Below are positions 48,253 to 56,339 of a DNA stretch of 64,000 nt, one piece after another. The notes below the pieces were generated by a model. That model was not told the origin of the DNA, made no database searches, and saw nothing but the letters and a program-made list of their open reading frames with translations. Made by a program: the position numbers and the translations under genes. Origin of the DNA: JOPF133 sp052144935 (GTDB taxonomy: Bacteria > Acidobacteriota > Terriglobia > Bryobacterales > Bryobacteraceae); assembly GCA_052144935.1 (NCBI GenBank), contig JBKQPR010000357.1, forward strand, positions 1-64,000. The letters are read 5' to 3'. Each line of letters opens with the position of its first letter. Positions within the stretch are counted from its first letter, which is position 1.

Positions 48253-50298
48253 CTACCGGCTCCCGGTACGCCAGATCGGATTGGTGAACGCGCCGTTGCC
48301 GGCAACATCCCAGATGGCCAGCCGCGCCCACTTCCAGCCGTTCGCCTCGGCTTCCCAGCGGAACTGGCGCTTGGCGAACTCGCGGGTGTCCTCCAGCGGG
48401 ATCGTCTGGCGGTGCGTCGCGGCGCCATCGCCCCAGACAATCTCCGCCATGCGGAGCGGAAACGTATAGTCGACCGTAGCGCTCGCAGTCACCACTTCCC
48501 CCGCGCCCTTTAACTCCACATCGGGGATCAGAATCTCGCCGGTGGTGATAAAGGAATCGCCTTTGGCGACGGCATCCAGCAACTGGCCGTAACGATCGTA
48601 AGAGGGAAGGGCGGGAAGGCGGACGTAGTTCACGTTCATGTGCCCGTACAGTTCGTGGGTGGTGTCCAGTTGAAACACGTCGACCTCGCCGATCATGCGC
48701 TTCCCGAGGCCCAGATTGTTCATATCGTCGATGGTCTTGAAGGCGCGCTCGCCCAAACGGGGCGACGAGAGATCCGAGGGCATGGCCTTCCAGCCCGCTC
48801 CGAAATAGCGGGGATCTTTGAAGTAATCGGTGTCCCGGATGGCATCCGGAAATCCGGTGGAACCCTTGGTCCGCGGGTGGGTTTGATAGGCGTAGCCCTG
48901 CTCGCGCTGCACTATTTCCCACACCTCTTTGGCATTGCCCGCGTTGTACACGGTTCCGTACTTCGGGTCCTGGACCATGAATGGCTGGTCCGGCTGGCGG
49001 CTCATGTGCCAATACACCGGTTTCGGAAACACCACGGCCCAGTGGCCGCCCAGGAATACGTTGGCCTCTTCCGCCGGAATCAGCAGAAAGTCCTGGCCGG
49101 ATTGGGCGGCGCAGGCGCGAAAGTAATCCCGCAGCTCTTCGAGGCGGATCTGCCCCTTGTCGGCGGGGTGCCCGTCGCCATGAAAGTCCATGATCATGGC
49201 CGCCTCCAGGCCGATCGCCTGCATGGCGGACTTGAACGGCGGTTGCCAATCGAATCCGCGCTCGCGCGCCTGTATGGTGTAGGCCTCGTGCCAGTGCGGC
49301 TCGAAGGTGACGTAGCCGGGCAACTTCGGGAAGCGGTCGCCGTGGGTGTACCGCAGCACGCCTTCGAGCGCCGGCCGCGCGTCCCGGTCGCCGACCAGCA
49401 GGAACATGCGCATCTGCTGCTCGGTCCCCGGAGGAGCATTCATCCAGGGATAGTAGGGCGAATCGTCGTCGTGGAGTTGGCGGATCCCCAGCGACACCGT
49501 GCCGCGCCAGGCGGTGTACCAGACGTAGCCCATGTTAGTGGTGTAATCGCGCGCGAACAGATACTGGTGAGGGGCCGGAAATACCGCCACCGACCCCGCG
49601 CCCATCCGCGCCGCCACCGTCCGGTAACGAACGGTCAGGGGGTGCCGTTCCGACCCATAAACGGGAGTGATGGTCTGGAACTTTCCCTCGGTATCGAAGT
49701 AACTCACGCGGGAGCTCATGTTGCCCCCGGCGGTCTCATCCGCCCGGGATGTCATCCGCAGGCCGGCGTCGTAAAAGTAAGCCACGTCCGGTTCGCCGGT
49801 CGTCATGGCGGCTTGCTGCTCGATGAGGCGGCTGCCCGGATAGAAGATGTAGCGCAGGCTGCCTTCGAAGATCCCCATGCGCATCCCGTCGAACCAGACT
49901 TCGACACGATCGCCGATGGAGCGGGCGCGCGCGGCCTTGGGATGAAACTCCGCTATGAACGCCCGCGTACCCTCGGGTGCGCCGGGGGGAAAATCGAAGA
50001 ACGCGTCCCATCCGCCGCGCCGTTTGCCCGTTTCGCAGCGGTAGAAGGGCTGGGCGCGCTCGATGACCTTGCGGCCTTCCACGGAAATGGCCGAAAGCAG
50101 GGGCTGTTTCGGGTCCAGGGAAAAGACGGCCTCCCACGCCCGGGCAGTTTCATCTTTCCAGTGTACGGTCAGCGCGGCCGGAGTCGAATCCACGGCGATC
50201 GGCCCGGGCTTCACTCCGGAAACGTCCAGCGACAGGGTCTGGCCGAACGAGATCGCCACGACGAAGGAGGCCAGCAGAGACAGATTTCGCAGCATCAT
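48253..50298 (-). CDS. large secreted protein, CehA/PHP-like
   Basis: The 681-residue protein has a signal peptide (MMLRNLSLLASFVVAISFG), a beta-rich N-terminal half, and a C-terminal half with a PHP/CehA-like metal-binding pattern: AMIMDFHGDGHPADKGQIRL, FLLIPAEEANVFLGGHWAVV, YQTHPRTKGSTGF and DVFQLDTTHELYGHMN. Such proteins are metal-dependent hydrolases of the PHP superfamily. The substrate cannot be read. Members are frequent in acidobacteria. Confidence 0.6.
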   Translation of the reverse strand: MMLRNLSLLASFVVAISFGQTLSLDVSGVKPGPIAVDSTPAALTVHWKDETARAWEAVFSLDPKQPLLSAISVEGRKVIERAQPFYRCETGKRRGGWDAFFDFPPGAPEGTRAFIAEFHPKAARARSIGDRVEVWFDGMRMGIFEGSLRYIFYPGSRLIEQQAAMTTGEPDVAYFYDAGLRMTSRADETAGGNMSSRVSYFDTEGKFQTITPVYGSERHPLTVRYRTVAARMGAGSVAVFPAPHQYLFARDYTTNMGYVWYTAWRGTVSLGIRQLHDDDSPYYPWMNAPPGTEQQMRMFLLVGDRDARPALEGVLRYTHGDRFPKLPGYVTFEPHWHEAYTIQARERGFDWQPPFKSAMQAIGLEAAMIMDFHGDGHPADKGQIRLEELRDYFRACAAQSGQDFLLIPAEEANVFLGGHWAVVFPKPVYWHMSRQPDQPFMVQDPKYGTVYNAGNAKEVWEIVQREQGYAYQTHPRTKGSTGFPDAIRDTDYFKDPRYFGAGWKAMPSDLSSPRLGERAFKTIDDMNNLGLGKRMIGEVDVFQLDTTHELYGHMNVNYVRLPALPSYDRYGQLLDAVAKGDSFITTGEILIPDVELKGAGEVVTASATVDYTFPLRMAEIVWGDGAATHRQTIPLEDTREFAKRQFRWEAEANGWKWARLAIWDVAGNGAFTNPIWRTGSR

Positions 50299-50521
50299 GA
50301 TGATGTCCGCTTCAATTTTATGCCCCTTTGGATGGGCGCGCGCGGGTCAAGCAACCGCTCCCTCACGGTCGCGGCTCCGATGCTCGCCGGGTTGACAGAC
50401 GAAAGCGTCTGTCCCACCATGCTGCCGAAGCACTTGCAGGGCGCGTGGGACAGGCGCTTTCGCCTGTCAACCGATTCCTTCACAGCTTCTCACGGTCGCG
50501 GCTCTGAAGGAGCGGTTGGTA
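50299..50521. repeat. composite REP-type repeats between genes
   Basis: Two near-mirror palindromic cores (gttgacagacgaaagcgtc and ggacaggcgctttcgcctg) are flanked by 'caaccgctccctcacggtc' on the left and 'gaaggagcggttg' on the right, and 'ctcacggtcgcggctc' occurs twice (50362 and 50489). It is a composite of the same REP family as at 55026-55120. Confidence 0.75.
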
Positions 50522-53059
50522 TTATTCTTCGCGCAAAGTAGCGTTCGGGTCGACGTTGATGGCGCGGAGGATCGGCCCCCAGGTCGCCGCCAGACCCGTG
50601 AGCAGCATGGCCAGGGCGACGACTCCGAAGTTCAGCGGGTCCGCCGGCTTCAGGCCGGGCGACAGAAACATGGCCAGCGGCTTGGTTGCGAACAGCGCCA
50701 CCAACAGTCCGGCGCCCGTGCCCGCCAGGGTGACGCGCGCTGCGTCCCGCAGCACCATGCGCGCGATGCTTCCCCGGCTGGCGCCGATGGCGATGCGGAC
50801 GCCGATCTCCCGCGTGCGCCGCGCCACGGAATAGGCCATCACCCCATACAGCCCGACGGTGGCCAATAGCAGTCCGAGAATTCCGGTCGATCCCATGAGC
50901 AGCGCCCCCACCTGGCTGGGCAGAAAGGCCAGCCCGATGCTGGAATACATGGTGTCCACTTGCGCGCCCGCCATCGGCTCGATCTGGTGCAGCGTGCGGC
51001 GCACGGCCGCCAATTCGAGGGCCGGCGGGATCGCCGCCCGCATCACGAATTCGATGCCCTGGCGGTCGTTCACGATCTGGGCCAGCGGCTCGTACAATTG
51101 CGGCTGCGGTTCCTCACCGATGGTCATGGTCTTGGTTCCCCCAGCCACGCCCACAATGCGGTAGGGAGTCTTTCCGTCTCGTCCCCAGAGAAACACCGTG
51201 GCCAGCGGCTGCCGTGAGCCGAGGTAGCGCGTGACGAATGTGGGGTTCACGATGACCACTTTTTCGCCGCGATCGGCGGGCGAGAAGCTCCGGCCCTGGA
51301 GCAGCGGGATGCTCATGGCGCGGAAAAAGCCGGGCGTCACCGCATTCCAGAAGAAGAACGCGTCCTTCCGCTCGCCGTTATCGGGAAAAGAGATTGGCGC
51401 CCCGAACCGCGTGGCCCCGTTGAACGGAACGATGCGCGCGGCGGCGGCGGATTGGATGCCCGGCAACGCCGCCAGGGAATCCACCACCCGATTGATGAAT
51501 TGGGCCTTGCTGCCCGCATCGGAATAGCCGGCGGGAGGCATATTGACGCTGGCCCGCAGCGTGTGGAGCACGTCGAAACCTGGACTGAGGGCGGTGGAAT
51601 GGATGAGGTTCCGCAGGAAGAGAAAGCCGGTGGTGAGGACGATGACCGAAATGGCGATCTGGGCCGCCACCAGGGCGCTGCGGAGACGCATGCGGCGCTC
51701 GCGATGCAGATCGTGCGCGAACGATTCCTTCAGCGATTGCCACGCCGGCACGAGTCCGCACGCCAACGCCGCAAACGTGGTGAGGACGGCTGCGTAGACC
51801 GCCAGCCGCCAGTCCGGCTCGATTTGCAGGCGGATGGGAATCGGCAGAGGCAGGTGGATGCGAGCCAGGAGTACGGCGGTGACTTCGGCGAGCGCCAGTC
51901 CCACTGCCGCGCCGAGCAGGGAAAGCAGGAGACTATCGGCCAGCAACTGTTGCATCAGCCGGCCGCGGCTGGCGCCAATGGCCAGGCGAATGGCGATCTC
52001 GCGGCGGCGGGCCGACGCGCGCGCCAGCAGCAGGCTGGCCACGTTGACGCAGGCGATCAGCAGCACCAACCCGGTGACTGCCAGCAGCATGGCAAAAAAC
52101 GCCCCCACTGCCAACATTTCCGTCTCCGTCCGCAGGCGTGCATATCCGGCGATGGGCGACACCCGGATTTCGTTGGCGTACTTGAACCGGGCCGGCATTT
52201 CCGCATCCATTCGCCGGGCCACCGTCATCAGGCCGGCGCGCGCCTCCGGAATGGACATGCCGGGTTTCAAGCGCGCGTAGATGGCCAGGATCGTCGAATC
52301 CAGGTACTGCGGCTGGAAAACGTCGGGAGAGTATCCGAAGCCTATGAGCGTGCGATGATGCTCCGGCAGGATTCCCACCACAGTACACATGCGGCCGTCC
52401 AGGTTGATGGCCCGGCCCACCGCCGCGGGACTACCGTTGAATTGTTTGCGCCAGAAAGCGTAGCTGAGGACCACGACTTCGCGCGGATCGTCGGCCAGAA
52501 TGCCGCGCCCGTGCAGCATCGGAATGCCCAGCGCAGTGAAGTAATTCCTCGTCGTGAAGACGGTGAACACCGGGCGCGTCTCGGCGCCATCGTTGAAGTT
52601 GGCGATGGTCTCTTCGTTCTCGCCGGTCACATCGGCGAACAGGCCGCTCGCCGCGAGGAAGTCGAGCACTTTGGGGGCGGAATGGCTGCTGCCGGCAACC
52701 CACACCGACACCAGCGACCCCGGATCGCGCACCGATGGCTGGCTGAACAGGAATTCGACTCCCAGCGAGAACATGGCCGCGTTCACGCCGATGCCGAGAC
52801 CGAGCGACGCCAGAGCCGTGACCACCAGCACCGGACTGCGGCGCAGGCCGCGGGCGGCATATGCCAGATCGCGCCAGAGATTTTCCAGGAAGTTGAAGCG
52901 CCACAGATCGTATCCCTGTTCCCCGATGGCGGTGGCGTTGCCCAGCGGAATGGCGTTCTCGTGGCGGGCGGCCATTTCGCGATGAAAGGCCAACTCGGCC
53001 TGGATATCCTGGTGCATCCCGCGCCGGCGGAAGAGCTTCAGAAAGAGACGGCGCAGCAT
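50522..53059 (-). CDS. ADOP-type (MacB/FtsX-like) permease with prefix domain
   Basis: The 845-residue protein has an N-terminal permease prefix domain (residues 1-90; FRRRGMHQDIQAELAFHREM) and two MacB-type halves, each with a periplasmic domain and FtsX-like helices (ITGLVLLIACVNVASLLLARA-type stretches and the C-terminal VALAMLLTGLAATWGPILRA). This 'duplicated orphan permease' architecture is typical of acidobacteria. No ATPase gene is adjacent. The PadR regulator just upstream on the same strand probably controls it. Start at ATG 53059 with AGAGGA eight bases upstream. Confidence 0.92.
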   Translation of the reverse strand: MLRRLFLKLFRRRGMHQDIQAELAFHREMAARHENAIPLGNATAIGEQGYDLWRFNFLENLWRDLAYAARGLRRSPVLVVTALASLGLGIGVNAAMFSLGVEFLFSQPSVRDPGSLVSVWVAGSSHSAPKVLDFLAASGLFADVTGENEETIANFNDGAETRPVFTVFTTRNYFTALGIPMLHGRGILADDPREVVVLSYAFWRKQFNGSPAAVGRAINLDGRMCTVVGILPEHHRTLIGFGYSPDVFQPQYLDSTILAIYARLKPGMSIPEARAGLMTVARRMDAEMPARFKYANEIRVSPIAGYARLRTETEMLAVGAFFAMLLAVTGLVLLIACVNVASLLLARASARRREIAIRLAIGASRGRLMQQLLADSLLLSLLGAAVGLALAEVTAVLLARIHLPLPIPIRLQIEPDWRLAVYAAVLTTFAALACGLVPAWQSLKESFAHDLHRERRMRLRSALVAAQIAISVIVLTTGFLFLRNLIHSTALSPGFDVLHTLRASVNMPPAGYSDAGSKAQFINRVVDSLAALPGIQSAAAARIVPFNGATRFGAPISFPDNGERKDAFFFWNAVTPGFFRAMSIPLLQGRSFSPADRGEKVVIVNPTFVTRYLGSRQPLATVFLWGRDGKTPYRIVGVAGGTKTMTIGEEPQPQLYEPLAQIVNDRQGIEFVMRAAIPPALELAAVRRTLHQIEPMAGAQVDTMYSSIGLAFLPSQVGALLMGSTGILGLLLATVGLYGVMAYSVARRTREIGVRIAIGASRGSIARMVLRDAARVTLAGTGAGLLVALFATKPLAMFLSPGLKPADPLNFGVVALAMLLTGLAATWGPILRAINVDPNATLREE

Positions 53060-53072
53060 TGGTTCCTCTTGC

Positions 53073-53405
53073 TTACCTCGCGAGAACGCGCGCGACGGCT
53101 GACGAAAGGCGGCTCCAGGTGGCCTCCTGCTCGGCCACCAGTTTTCGCCCGCGCCTGGTGAGTTGGTAAAACTTGGCCTTCCGGTGGTTCTCCGAGAGGC
53201 CGGATTTCGACGCGATGGCGCCATCGATCTCCAGGCGCCAGAGCGCCGGATAGAGAGAGCCTTCCTCCACCTTCAGCACCTCATCGGAGCTGAGATGGAT
53301 GGCCTGCGCGATGGCGTATCCGTGCATCGCGCCGCGCTGGAGGGCGTGCAGGATCAGCAGATCCAGGGTGCCCTGCAAGAGCGCCGGTTGAGCGGATTTA
53401 CCCAT
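53073..53405 (-). CDS. PadR-family transcriptional regulator
   Basis: The 110-residue protein has the PadR winged helix: LLQGTLDLLILHALQRGAMHG and SLYPALWRLEIDGAIA, then YQLTRRGRKLV. PadR repressors bind small effectors or drugs. It lies 13 bases upstream of the ADOP permease, so the two form an operon, as is common for acidobacterial ADOPs. Confidence 0.93.
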   Translation of the reverse strand: MGKSAQPALLQGTLDLLILHALQRGAMHGYAIAQAIHLSSDEVLKVEEGSLYPALWRLEIDGAIASKSGLSENHRKAKFYQLTRRGRKLVAEQEATWSRLSSAVARVLAR

Positions 53406-53470
53406 ATCCTATGACGATCTATGGGAGAGTATGGAATGCTTCCCCCAGATTGTCAAGGGGGCAGCGGGGA

Positions 53471-53568
53471 TTCACCGCGGAGGCGCGGAGAACACGGAGG
53501 CTACGCAGAGAAAACATCTCTTGTTTTTCTCCGCGCTTCCTCTGTGTCCTCCGCGCCTCTGCGGTGAA
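53471..53568. repeat. GCGGAGGCGCGG inverted repeat, second copy
   Basis: Arms 'ttcaccgcggaggcgcggag' and 'ctccgcgcctctgcggtgaa' enclose about 60 bases. It is a diverged copy of the repeat at 48088-48178, placed between the PadR promoter and the end of the RND outer-membrane gene. Confidence 0.8.
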
Positions 53569-53574
53569 TGTTTG

Positions 53575-55152
53575 CTACGTCGCCGGCAGCTTCGACGTAT
53601 CCCAGCCGCCGCCGAGCGCCTTGATCAGCAACACGCTGGCATCCATGCGGCGGCGGAGGATGTCCACTTCGGTGGACTCGTCCTGGAGGGCGATGCTTTG
53701 CGCGGTAATCACCTCCAGGTAGGTCACCAGACCGCCCCGGTAGCGGTTGAGAGAGAGATCCAGCGATTGCTGGGCGGCTTCCACGGCCACCCGTTGGGCT
53801 TGCGATTGCTCCTCCAGCACGCGCAAAGTGGCGAGATTGTCTTCCACCTGTTGGAAAGCCACCAGAGCCGCCTGGCGATAGTTGGCCACGGCTTCGTCGT
53901 AGGAGGCGGTCGCGGATTCGGAAACGGCGCGGCGGCGGCCCGCGTCGAAGATGGTCTCCGCCATCGACGGACCCACGGCCCAAAGGCGGCTCGGCCAACT
54001 CAGCCAGTTGACCAGGTGGTTTCCTTCAAAACCGCCCGTCGCCGTGAGCAGCAACTGCGGGAAAAAGGCCGCGCGGGCGATGCCGATCTGTTCGTTGGCC
54101 TCGGCCGCGCGGCGCTCGGCGGCGGCGATGTCCGGGCGGCGCTCCAGAAGCTGCGATGGGATACCCACAGGAATCACCGGCGGCGCGGTGTCCAACGGAA
54201 CCGCGGCCAGCGTCAGGCTTTCCGGAGTGCGGCCGGTGAGGATCGCGATGGCGTGTTCGAAGCCGGCCCGCGCCACACCCACGCCGATGTCCTGGGCGCG
54301 CGTGGTCTCCAGTTGCGTGCGTGCCTGCGCCACTTCGGCCCGCGAGCTGAGGCCGCCATCGTAGCGATTCTGCGTCAGGTCGAGGGCCTTCTGGTAAGCC
54401 ACCAGGGTCTCATCCAGAAGCTGCTTTTGGGCGTCCAGGCTGCGCAGCTCGAAATAGTCGATGGCCAGCTCGGCGTGCAGGCTCAGGCGAATGGTTTCCA
54501 GATCGCCTGCGCTGGCCTGGGTCTCTTCGCGGGCGGCGGCAATCGAGCGGCGGACGCGGCCCCAGGCGTCCAATTCGTAATTGACGTCGATCGGCAGCAT
54601 GTAATCGCCGTAGTCGGCGCGGGGACCGCCAGTGGGTGAGTTACTCGAGGTCCGATTGGTGGAAATCGAGGGCGCCGTCGAGATGCTGGGGTAGAGGCCG
54701 GAGCGGTTGAGTTGAATGAGCGCGCGCGCCTCGCGAAAACGGGCTTCGGCGGCTTTGAGCGTCTGGTTGGAGAGGTTGATCTGCTCTTCCAGGCCATTGA
54801 GTTCGGAGCTGCCGAAGATCTGCCACCAATCCATGCGCAAGGTAGTATCGGCGGGTTGCGCCTGCTTCCAGCCCGCGGATTCGGTGAACGATTTGGGAGG
54901 TTGCTCGCTGAAGGCGGGAGCGGCCGGGACCGCGGGCCGGGTGTATTTCGGGCCGGCCGTGCAGCCGGTTAGCAGGAGGGCGCAGGCGGCGAGGAGAGCC
55001 AGCGTTGAGCGGCGCTGAGGCTCCGGGTTGGCAGGCGGGGTGCCCTCTGGGCCCGCCTGCCCCACTTCGCGTGCGCAGGTCGCTGCCTGTTTGTGGGGCA
55101 GGCGCTTTCGCCTGCCAACCGGTTTGCCAAGGGTTCCTAACGCCCGCATCAC
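53575..55152 (-). CDS. RND efflux outer-membrane lipoprotein (NodT/OprM family) with a repeat inserted near the start
   Basis: The 525-residue protein has a lipobox LLAACALLLTGCTAGP at residues about 51-66 and TolC-type repeats, for example LIQLNRSGLYPSISTAP, GIARAAFFPQLLLTATGGF and NRYRGGLVTYLEVITAQ. The first ~45 residues are unusual: a REP-type repeat (55026-55120) is read in frame here, so a normal signal peptide is preceded by Pro/Arg-rich sequence. The ATG at 55152 nearly coincides with the stop of the adaptor gene. An in-frame GTG inside the repeat could be the real start. It forms the outer channel of the RND pump. Confidence 0.88.
   Translation of the reverse strand: MMRALGTLGKPVGRRKRLPHKQAATCAREVGQAGPEGTPPANPEPQRRSTLALLAACALLLTGCTAGPKYTRPAVPAAPAFSEQPPKSFTESAGWKQAQPADTTLRMDWWQIFGSSELNGLEEQINLSNQTLKAAEARFREARALIQLNRSGLYPSISTAPSISTNRTSSNSPTGGPRADYGDYMLPIDVNYELDAWGRVRRSIAAAREETQASAGDLETIRLSLHAELAIDYFELRSLDAQKQLLDETLVAYQKALDLTQNRYDGGLSSRAEVAQARTQLETTRAQDIGVGVARAGFEHAIAILTGRTPESLTLAAVPLDTAPPVIPVGIPSQLLERRPDIAAAERRAAEANEQIGIARAAFFPQLLLTATGGFEGNHLVNWLSWPSRLWAVGPSMAETIFDAGRRRAVSESATASYDEAVANYRQAALVAFQQVEDNLATLRVLEEQSQAQRVAVEAAQQSLDLSLNRYRGGLVTYLEVITAQSIALQDESTEVDILRRRMDASVLLIKALGGGWDTSKLPAT
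55026..55120. repeat. REP-type inverted repeat inside a coding sequence
   Basis: 12-bp arms GGTTGGCAGGCG and CGCCTGCCAACC enclose a second palindromic core (ggcaggcgctttcgcctgcc on the right). The element is translated as part of the outer-membrane lipoprotein. The same core exists at 35050-35360, 50400-50470 and 10498. Confidence 0.85.
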
Positions 55153-56339
55153 TTCTCCGCCGCCTTCACCGGCCGCACCTCGGTGCCCGACGTCAGCGAG
55201 TCGGAAGGATTCTCGATGATCTCATCCCGCGGGGTGACGCCGGAAAGCACCTCCACCTCGGTGCCGTAATCGCGCCCGATGGTAATCGGCAACAACTCCG
55301 CCTTGCCGTCCCGAACCACGGCCACCCGCATGCCTTCGGATCGGAAAATCAGCGCGTTGACAGGCACGATCACGGCGCCGGCCTGAGAACTCAGCTTGAG
55401 ATGCACCGAGAGAAACGCGCCGGGGAGCAACTCGCCGGCCGGATTGTCGAGGTCCACTTCCGTCAGCAGCGTGCGCGACGCCGGATCGATGGAGTCGGAG
55501 CTGCGCACAATCTTTCCGGCGAACCGGCGGCCGGGAAATTCCGCCAGGGTCAGCTCGGCTGCGCCGCCGGGCCGCACGTCGCGCGAGTACTGCTGGGGCA
55601 CGTTGACGTAGACGCGCAGTTTAGCGGTGGCCGCGATATCGAACAGTTCCTTGCCCGGCGCGTTGCTTCCGGCGTTGATCAACGCGCCGATATCGATGTT
55701 GCGCGCCGTAATGACGCCATCGAAGGGGGCGTAGACCTTCTGAAAACGCTGCGTCTCTTCCAGGCGCCGCACATTAAAGGTGGCAGAATCCACCATGGCC
55801 TTTTTGGCCTGCAGGTCGCCGACCCGGTCGTCCACGTCCTGCTTGGCCACGGAATCGCTCTTGAACAGCGTCTGATAGCGCGTGGCGGTGGTCTGGGAGA
55901 GTTCGTAGTTGGCCTGCGCGGTGGCCAGGTCGGCACGGGCCTGGTCGAGCTGGCGATCCACTTCGGGAGTCTCGATCTCCGCCAGGAGCTGGCCGGATTT
56001 GACATGCGCGCCGATATCGAAATTCCAGGTCTTCAGGTAGCCGTTGATGCGGGCGTAGATCGGCGTGGCGACGTAGGCCTGGGCATTGCCGGGAAGCACC
56101 ACCTCTTCGGCCACCGCGCCGCGCTTGGGATGGATCACGGTCACCGTGGGGACCGCCATTTCCAGGGTCTGTTGCTTCAGCGTGCTGGCGGCGTGGACCC
56201 GCGCCGCGATGCCGGTCGAGACGGTGTAGGCGATGGCGCCCGCTACCGCGCAGATCACCACGGCGATGGCGAGCCAGAAAACCATCGAGAGCCGCGGCGG
56301 CGACGGTCCCTCGGGGATGGCAGCTACCGGGCTAGGCAT
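55149..56339 (-). CDS. RND efflux periplasmic adaptor (HlyD/MFP)
   Basis: The 396-residue protein has one N-terminal membrane helix (MVFWLAIAVVICAVAGAIAY), a lipoyl/beta-barrel part (VHPKRGAVAEEVVLPGN-type start, then ARINGYLKTWNFDIGAHVKS), a long hairpin (VDRQLDQARADLATAQANYE), and a C-terminal barrel (PASRTLLTEVDLDNPAGELL). It joins the inner permease to the outer-membrane channel. It overlaps the permease gene by eight bases and the lipoprotein gene by a few. Confidence 0.93.
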   Translation of the reverse strand: MPSPVAAIPEGPSPPRLSMVFWLAIAVVICAVAGAIAYTVSTGIAARVHAASTLKQQTLEMAVPTVTVIHPKRGAVAEEVVLPGNAQAYVATPIYARINGYLKTWNFDIGAHVKSGQLLAEIETPEVDRQLDQARADLATAQANYELSQTTATRYQTLFKSDSVAKQDVDDRVGDLQAKKAMVDSATFNVRRLEETQRFQKVYAPFDGVITARNIDIGALINAGSNAPGKELFDIAATAKLRVYVNVPQQYSRDVRPGGAAELTLAEFPGRRFAGKIVRSSDSIDPASRTLLTEVDLDNPAGELLPGAFLSVHLKLSSQAGAVIVPVNALIFRSEGMRVAVVRDGKAELLPITIGRDYGTEVEVLSGVTPRDEIIENPSDSLTSGTEVRPVKAAEK

